From NCBI GenBank assembly GCA_026874595.1, contig CM049315.1, forward strand, positions 16,699,664 to 16,763,663: a DNA stretch of 64,000 nt, given 5' to 3'. Positions 58,105 through 64,000 of this stretch are shown piece by piece. Under the pieces are notes generated by a model, which saw only the letters and a list, made by a program, of their open reading frames with translations, did no database searches and was not told the DNA's origin. The stretch comes from Sipunculus nudus. Its lineage: Eukaryota > Annelida > Sipuncula > Golfingiida > Sipunculidae. Numbering within the stretch: position 1 is the stretch's first letter; each line of letters begins with the position of its first letter. Made by a program: the position numbers and the translations under genes.

Positions 58105-59999
58105 ATATACGCTGCATATGCGTATATTCGCACACCCTTTGTTGGATAGAATGCACTTTATATACGCTACATGTTTATGAGTATACCTGCACACGTTTTG
58201 TCGGACAATGTGTAATGATACACCCTGTATGTACATGCGTATACACGCACACCATTATTGGACAGTTTTGCGTATACACACGTACTGCATGTATATCAGT
58301 AAACCCGCGCACCCTTTGACAAAATCGTAAAATCACTGTATATATGTATATACGTATACCCGCACAATCTTTCTTGGACAGTGTGTTCTGTATGTATGTA
58401 TTTATATTTATATATATACACTATATATACACTATATATACACTATATATACATGTAAATTCTTATGCCTGCGCACGGTGTCAATGTACAGATCGGCGTG
58501 ATGGGAATAACCCAGCAGTTTTGACCCCAATCGACCTTGACATGATCACCAGTACAACAGGATTAATAACCGACCATATGTCGGTTACAAATTTAATCAA
58601 ATGTCTTGGTGTAAATTATTGTACAGTGGTGTTTAACACGGATTATATACGGATTAACAAGTAAAACAATCAGTAACAAAGAACTTGTTCGAGTAGGTGT
58701 ATAATCGGTGCAAGGATGAAATCTTCGTTGAATGTTTCGAGCAAAAACCAGTTGCTACTGCAGTTGATAACGATGACGACACGGGCAGAAGTGCATGGTG
58801 GCGATGATGAAGATGATGATAATGATTAAGATGAGGATGATGACAATGATGATGATTATGACGCTAATTGTGCGTTGTTAAACGATTAAGTAATATTGAA
58901 AGTATAGTGGTAATTGTTCAATCATGACAAGTTGGCGACGATGATTAGATTAGGTGAATGTTAGCCCATAAGAATGAGCTCCTCAATTGCTTTTGTGGAG
59001 TCCATAGATTGCACCTGCAGTTAACTGTTCACTCCAAATTATAACAATCCATATACACAACTGTGAGATTTAACATATATCCATTGATTAATGTTCAGTA
59101 CATCTATGTGTACTGTATATTTGACCACTAGAAAACATTACTGTTCTGTTCTCAGCCCTATTTTGCACCAAGGAAGTTAAAATATGAACATAACAGTACA
59201 CAGGCCAAAGCCTTATACAGGACTGCCACCAAATGCAAGATGTCTACCGGGGCTGTTAATGCTTCAATTCTCTCTGGACAAATACTATCAGTTGTTGATC
59301 TTACCGGTGCTTCATGCTTTCCAGAATGGATATTTTTTATTACAGGCCTTTCGACATACAACATTATGTGAACATTGGTTTGCTAAAACCATAGGAAATA
59401 TTTTTATTTAATTTTCTTTCTAAGAGTAACAGATCGTATCGTACTATAACTCCAGTTAGCCCTTTGGTTGGCCGGCGACGCAACAGAAACCTGAAACCTG
59501 TTGCGTCGACGTAGGCGGCTAGGTGAATGTATGAACATCGTAAAAAAAGGAACATGGAAGGAAACTTAAACCAGGAGACTTCACAATAGCGTATCACTTC
59601 AGGTCTTGGTCGCATATAGGTCTATAAATACACACTCATATCGAAAAATCCCTGCAGGCTGAAGTCCACCCTAAACCTAATGTGAAAGTTCCATGCACTT
59701 ACGGTCACTCGTTGTAAGCCGTTTTCACACTAAAAGCGTGTCGCTTACCGTTTCCTCAACACCGAATTCAACAAATACGGTATACAGTAAAGAAAACGTA
59801 TTCAGTACTATAATTGATTCACTTTTCGTTATGCGTACTGTTTGCTGTTACCCGCATGCAGGTAAATGTGGTGTATATGCACTGCGGAAAGGGTATTCGC
59901 CACGAAAACCTCAAAGGCGTGTTCACAATGAGTTTTAAATCATTTTAAATAATTCGGCATCGAAACTGCACTATAAAAAATGGTTTTCCAGAGTGGATT
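58105..59999. other. No supportable gene; loose repeats at 58110-58450 and a GAT-rich patch at 58770-58860
   Basis: Phrases like 'GTATA..CGCACACC.TT.TTGGA' recur about every 60-70 bp between 57170 and 58390, interrupted by the AT tract and solo LTR. The GAT/GAC-rich patch near 58770-58860 is a degenerate trinucleotide repeat. A short CAACAGAAACCTGAAACCTG / TTGCGTCG inverted motif lies near 59478-59508. Confidence 0.4.
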
Positions 60000-60180
60000 G
60001 AATGGGGAACCTTGTAAGGGTCCAGCTCGGACCTTTAAGGTGGGGTTCTTTCTGGAACCTCCCTGGGGTTCTTTATGGTTCTGAGAATAACCCAACAAGG
60101 TTCTCCACGATGGTATGTATGGGGAACCTTGAAAGATTCTTGGTGGAACCAAATGTGTATGCTTCTTTACAGAACCTGCA
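60000..60180. repeat. Repeat of GGGGAACCTTG / GGTTCTTTATGGTTCT words
   Basis: ATGGGGAACCTTGTAAGGGT near 60001 and ATGGGGAACCTTGAAAGATT near 60119 bracket GGTTCTTTCTGGAACCTCCC and GGGGTTCTTTATGGTTCTGA. The alternating AACC / GGTT blocks allow extensive pairing. The overlapping frames on both strands are by-products. Confidence 0.55.
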
Positions 60181-60999
60181 ATGCAGTCTATGATGTCAAA
60201 TCTTAATTGCGTTTATCACACGCCATATTAAATGGAAACAGTTTCGATAGATAATATGAAAAAAAATTATTTAAGAATTCCTCATGCATGGAAAGTTGGT
60301 AAATGCAAGGATCATAGCTGAAAAATCATATTTATACTTGTATCCTGCAAATATGATAAATCTTTCCAGTTGAAATGAAACACACATTTTTAGGGGAACA
60401 CAATTTTTATTCAGCTGAAAAGATCCACTTGTGAAAAAAAGCATTAGCATATATATTTGCACCTAAATGATAATATAATTTAGCATTTGCTATACAGAGT
60501 TCGTTAACACCTCACACAGTTCCGAGTCGCTTTCTCAAAACTAATCGAAACTTTTATGCATACGGTTGTAGTGTGAACGGAACGTGGATTTGGAGTCAAT
60601 AAAACATAAAATATTGCCGTGTATTCAGTGAATGATTTGCAGTGTGGACTGGACACAACTGAAGCAACGTTATGCATTCAATCAAATTACGCTTGAGGGT
60701 AATTGTGCACAAAACAGTTCATATACATATAACATAAAGAAAATTTGAAGAATGGATACGTTTACTGTTTCAAAAGGAATTGTACAAGGTACAAACTGGC
60801 ATCTTCTCTTATTATTAAAGAAAAATGTTAGCCCTGCCTACAGACCGGGGAGACAAGAGTTGGTAAAATTAAGAACATGCATGTGAACGTATTTAGGGTG
60901 GTTTGATGTCACGAGACGGAAGCATTTCACCAAGTGACTGATTTGATTGGCTGGTATACGTGTGACGTCATGGACTGAATTTAGTAATGACTCTAATCT

Positions 61000-61200
61000 A
61001 GCTGCACGCCCATTCTTTATTCTTTCTTTAATATTTATGAGGATAGTGCCCCTAATATTAAGGGCGTCAGCATGGTAAGCATTTTAAGAAATACAGTTCA
61101 TGCAAAAGCTTCTGCCCTACAAATGTTTACCCATATGGTTCGTAAAGCTTTGTGAATGTGAATTCTTTTGAGAATTCTCCTATTAACGATAGTTATTAAC
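61000..61200 (+). repeat. First copy of a local segmental duplication
   Basis: CTAGCTGCACGCC, then TTCTTTCTTTAATATTTATG / AGGATAGTG, TAATATTAAG, and AAGAAATACAGTTCATGCAA are shared in order with 62552-62895. In both copies one frame reads LAAR...ILSLIFMRIV.LIL. Confidence 0.75.
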
Positions 61201-61727
61201 GAACAGTCTAAGATACAAGTTGGCCTCTTCAGGTAGGCTACAATTTGTATTTCAGTTCACCAAAAACGATAGCATACCTGACACACATGGACGATACAAT
61301 GGAACTTGCTAACCAGATCCGCGGTTCGTACGCCGCGTCGAGATACGGTTTCCAGTGCATTTTATTCATGCGTTGAAAACGACGCTGTCACATATACCGA
61401 TTCTATAACGCCAGGGGTGAATCCAGGGTCAGGGGTTTACCGTTTAGACTAAACTACATTTACTGATAAAAAGGTCCTTGGCTGCAGGAAGGCGGTTTTC
61501 TTTTTAAAAATCACGAAATCTTTGCAGATAAAAGCTATATATTTCATTCAGGAAAGGTTTTCAAAACCTATTTTTAATCTCCCTGGAATAAGGGGATTTA
61601 TAAGCAAAGGATTGTGTATATTGGTCACACCTCCAATACCTTCGCCCATTGATGCTTATGCATGACAGAAGAAATATTAATTTACATGCGCTATGCTTGC
61701 CAACTTACAATATGCAAGGATTTAATA

Positions 61728-61906
61728 CAGTGAAACCTCGTTGTGTCGAACTCGCTTAAGTCGAATACCCGCTTATGTCGAAGTTACAGACTCGATATTC
61801 CGGCCGACTCTAGTTAAATAATAACATAATAAAACCCCTTGTGTCGAACCACGGATGTGTCGAAGTTTTCTGAGGGTCCCTTCGACTTCGACACAACGAG
61901 GTTTCA

Positions 61907-61909
<3 letters not shown>
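61728..61909. mobile_element. Intact 182-bp pogo/Tigger-like miniature element
   Basis: Begins CAGTGAAACCTCGTTGTGTC and ends with its exact reverse complement (23-bp perfect ends, 61728-61750 and 61887-61909). TA flanks both sides (61726-61727 and 61910-61911). Just inside the left end the word (A/T)GTCGAA recurs about every 17 bp (three times), and TGTGTCGAA recurs on the right, like subterminal binding sites. No coding capacity. Confidence 0.9.

Positions 61910-61961
<52 letters not shown>
61910..61961. repeat. (AT)n microsatellite beginning at the miniature element's TA target
   Basis: Continuous AT repeats directly after the element. Confidence 0.95.
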
Positions 61962-61962
<1 letters not shown>

Positions 61963-62517
61963 CCTTTGATATAGGATAATAACTGGTTGCGTAGGCAGTC
62001 AAATATAAACTATATGTAAGGGTAAGGAAAATGCTATATGAACCGAATCACGTATATTCCGAACATGGTTTTATTGGAGTATATGAAGACGGATTTGGAT
62101 TACTGGTAAAAAATCAAGACACATGAGCATGTACGTGTTGCACGTATTTCGTATGGTAACGTAACCTAATAGCAGTAACTATACAGAATTCTGAGAATTC
62201 TTTTTCATTTTTTACAGGACTTAAATCATGCAACATCCCGTTAAGGAAAACAGGATGTAACCTTCAAACCTGTATGACACATCATGTTTTCAACATTGTT
62301 TTAGGAGGCAATGCCCTATAGCTGCATGATGGAAATTTTACTTTGATTAGATCCGGTCCACGAAAGGTGGATCCTGGAACCAAGCTGGTCACAGACAATA
62401 TAACTTTCACTGAAATAAAGCACATCCGCTATTAACGTTAACTGCTTCTTTGAGAAATTAATATCTTTCCGATAACCCATACCTCCAATTTGACTCAATG
62501 TCCTGTATAATATAGTT

Positions 62518-62895
62518 TCATTTTAGGAAAGAGAAGACTTGATTTTGTGCTAGCTGCACGCCAAAACTTAATTCTTTCTTTAATATTTATGAGGATAGTG
62601 GTACTAATATTAAGTATTTTTTAGATATATGTTTTTGTCACAACTATGTGTTCCCAGTGCATGCAAGCAGTGGCCTAAGGAAGAGTTGTCAGCTTTTCAA
62701 CAAGATCACACAATCTCATATATAATATCAGATGCAATCACAAAAACCAAAATTGCTGATTAGTAATTTGTTATTAAGCATGTTAAGAAATACAATTCAT
62801 GCAAACGACTTCTGCCATAGACATGTTACCCTTTATGGTTCATAAAGCCCTATGAAGGCGAGTTCAAAATTGTATCCCATTAAAAATAGGTTAAT
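62518..62895 (+). repeat. Second copy of the local segmental duplication, with a roughly 150-bp insert
   Basis: Matches 61000-61200 but is split: TAATATTAAG near 62606-62615 is followed by unrelated sequence, then ATTAAGCATGTTAAGAAATA near 62773 resumes the match. Upstream an acceptor-like TTTCATTTTAG precedes an open stretch (RRLDFVLAARQNLILSLIF, then MRIVVLILSIF and a stop). A second similar start, TTTCAGGAAAGTGAAGACTT, occurs near 62908. Confidence 0.7.
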
Positions 62896-64000
62896 AAAAT
62901 GGATTCATTTCAGGAAAGTGAAGACTTGATTCTATTGCCAACAGCGACTGACATGAAAGCATGTATACTGCATGTGCATGGTTGTCTTCTTATTCGTGGG
63001 AGTAATCTTTCGCAATTTTCACTTGTCAGGGTTTCACGAGGGGTTAGTTTTTCACGATCTTATGGTATATAAAATAATCTACGCAGGGTATATCCATTAT
63101 TTTATGACATCTAATATGCCCTCGTTGTCTTTATAATATGACGACGTCAGAGTATTTTCTTTATCGGCTGATATTTTAAAAGGTCAGATGTTATAATTTA
63201 TAATACTAAATTTTGATTTATGTTAGATATTACATGTATTATGTTATAATGATAGAGGTTATTTTTATATATAATGTCAATCTTTGCCTTCGCCAAGAAG
63301 CATGCCCAGAGAATGTACGATATGTTACTAAACTACATTAAACTACTGTAACGAATGTTCACACGTGTTGATGGGGAGCGCTATTCAGGAAGGTTTTATT
63401 TTTGCGATAATATACCTTTCGCGAATATGGAACCCTCGCGAATAAAAGGCCAACTTTAGTATATATTCTTTGTTCATGGTTTCATAATGATAAAGAAATT
63501 TAAGATATTCACATCCATGAATTTTCAATGCATATAATTAGCCTTTGTGTTAATTGTCTGTCAGCTAGGGCTGCATGTGAAGCTATATACCCCAAGAATT
63601 AAGGCCTGAAACCTCTACTGTCTCCATTTATATTTCCATTGAGAGTTTAATATTTAATCCTGGCAGAAAAAAAGAATATACTTACATTTTCTCAATATAC
63701 TCATATATTTTTTCTTCAGGCAATATCAATGTATTCATAGGCAAAATAAGCGACATTTTCTATTAATAATTTTTTTCTAATAAGTTATGATGAACCGGAA
63801 AATATTCAGCTAGCAAATGTCACCTCATATATAAGTGATACATTAAATCCCTGTTTACTCTGATATAACAAAATTACTATGTATATATAAAAATTTAAAA
63901 TATAACCACTCATTATAAACATACACAAAAAAAATGGTCGGACACGAATTGAGTTGAACAATTTATTATTTTTATGTATATTGTATATTTATATATAATC
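62896..64000. other. AT-rich end of the window, nothing recognised
   Basis: No exon, RNA gene or repeat family could be supported in the last 1.1 kb. Confidence 0.45.

Overview
The window looks like nuclear DNA from an intron-rich, AT-rich animal genome, most likely a marine invertebrate and plausibly a mollusc. That guess rests on very low coding density, long (AT)n, (CT)n and (AAT)n microsatellites, many short inverted-repeat elements, a Ty3/gypsy element of a lineage common in aquatic animals, and a spliced monocarboxylate-transporter-like exon. No bacterial-style gene cluster, CRISPR array, rRNA or convincing tRNA gene was seen.

Host genes are sparse. An SLC16-type transporter exon lies at 179-304 (+). 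A large exon at 5628-6951 (-) encodes an unrecognised, low-complexity, charged protein of about 430 residues. Three short, weakly supported exon candidates with clean splice-site context lie at 14172-14240 (-), 24284-24360 (+) and 53524-53623 (-). Their parent genes cannot be named from this window.

The centre is mobile DNA. At 36407-43914 sits a complete but dead LTR retrotransposon on the minus strand: 820-bp LTRs, a 4-bp AGGA target duplication, a tRNA-Pro-like primer site and a polypurine tract. Its order is gag - protease - integrase - reverse transcriptase - RNase H, with integrase before reverse transcriptase as in the Gmr1-like branch of Ty3/gypsy. In-frame deletions have removed the catalytic cores of integrase and reverse transcriptase. 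A 1.17-kb piece of its own integrase/RT region has been re-inserted between gag and protease, flanked by 15-bp direct repeats. Two solo LTRs of the same family (7695-8462 and 57344-58104, both +) sit inside (AT)n tracts with ATAT duplications. The full element is itself inserted in a foldback-type repeat.

Other structure includes a 34-unit 45-bp minisatellite at 30552-32091, in which every third unit carries 4 extra bases (a 139-bp higher-order repeat). There are four pogo/Tigger-like miniature elements with TA target sites, a 180-bp miniature element with perfect 24-bp inverted ends, a dispersed repeat with roughly 140-bp internal units in three copies, a GGATCC-ended C-rich dispersed repeat in at least five copies, and several local tandem or segmental duplications. 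The remaining sequence is AT-rich and non-coding as far as can be read by eye.
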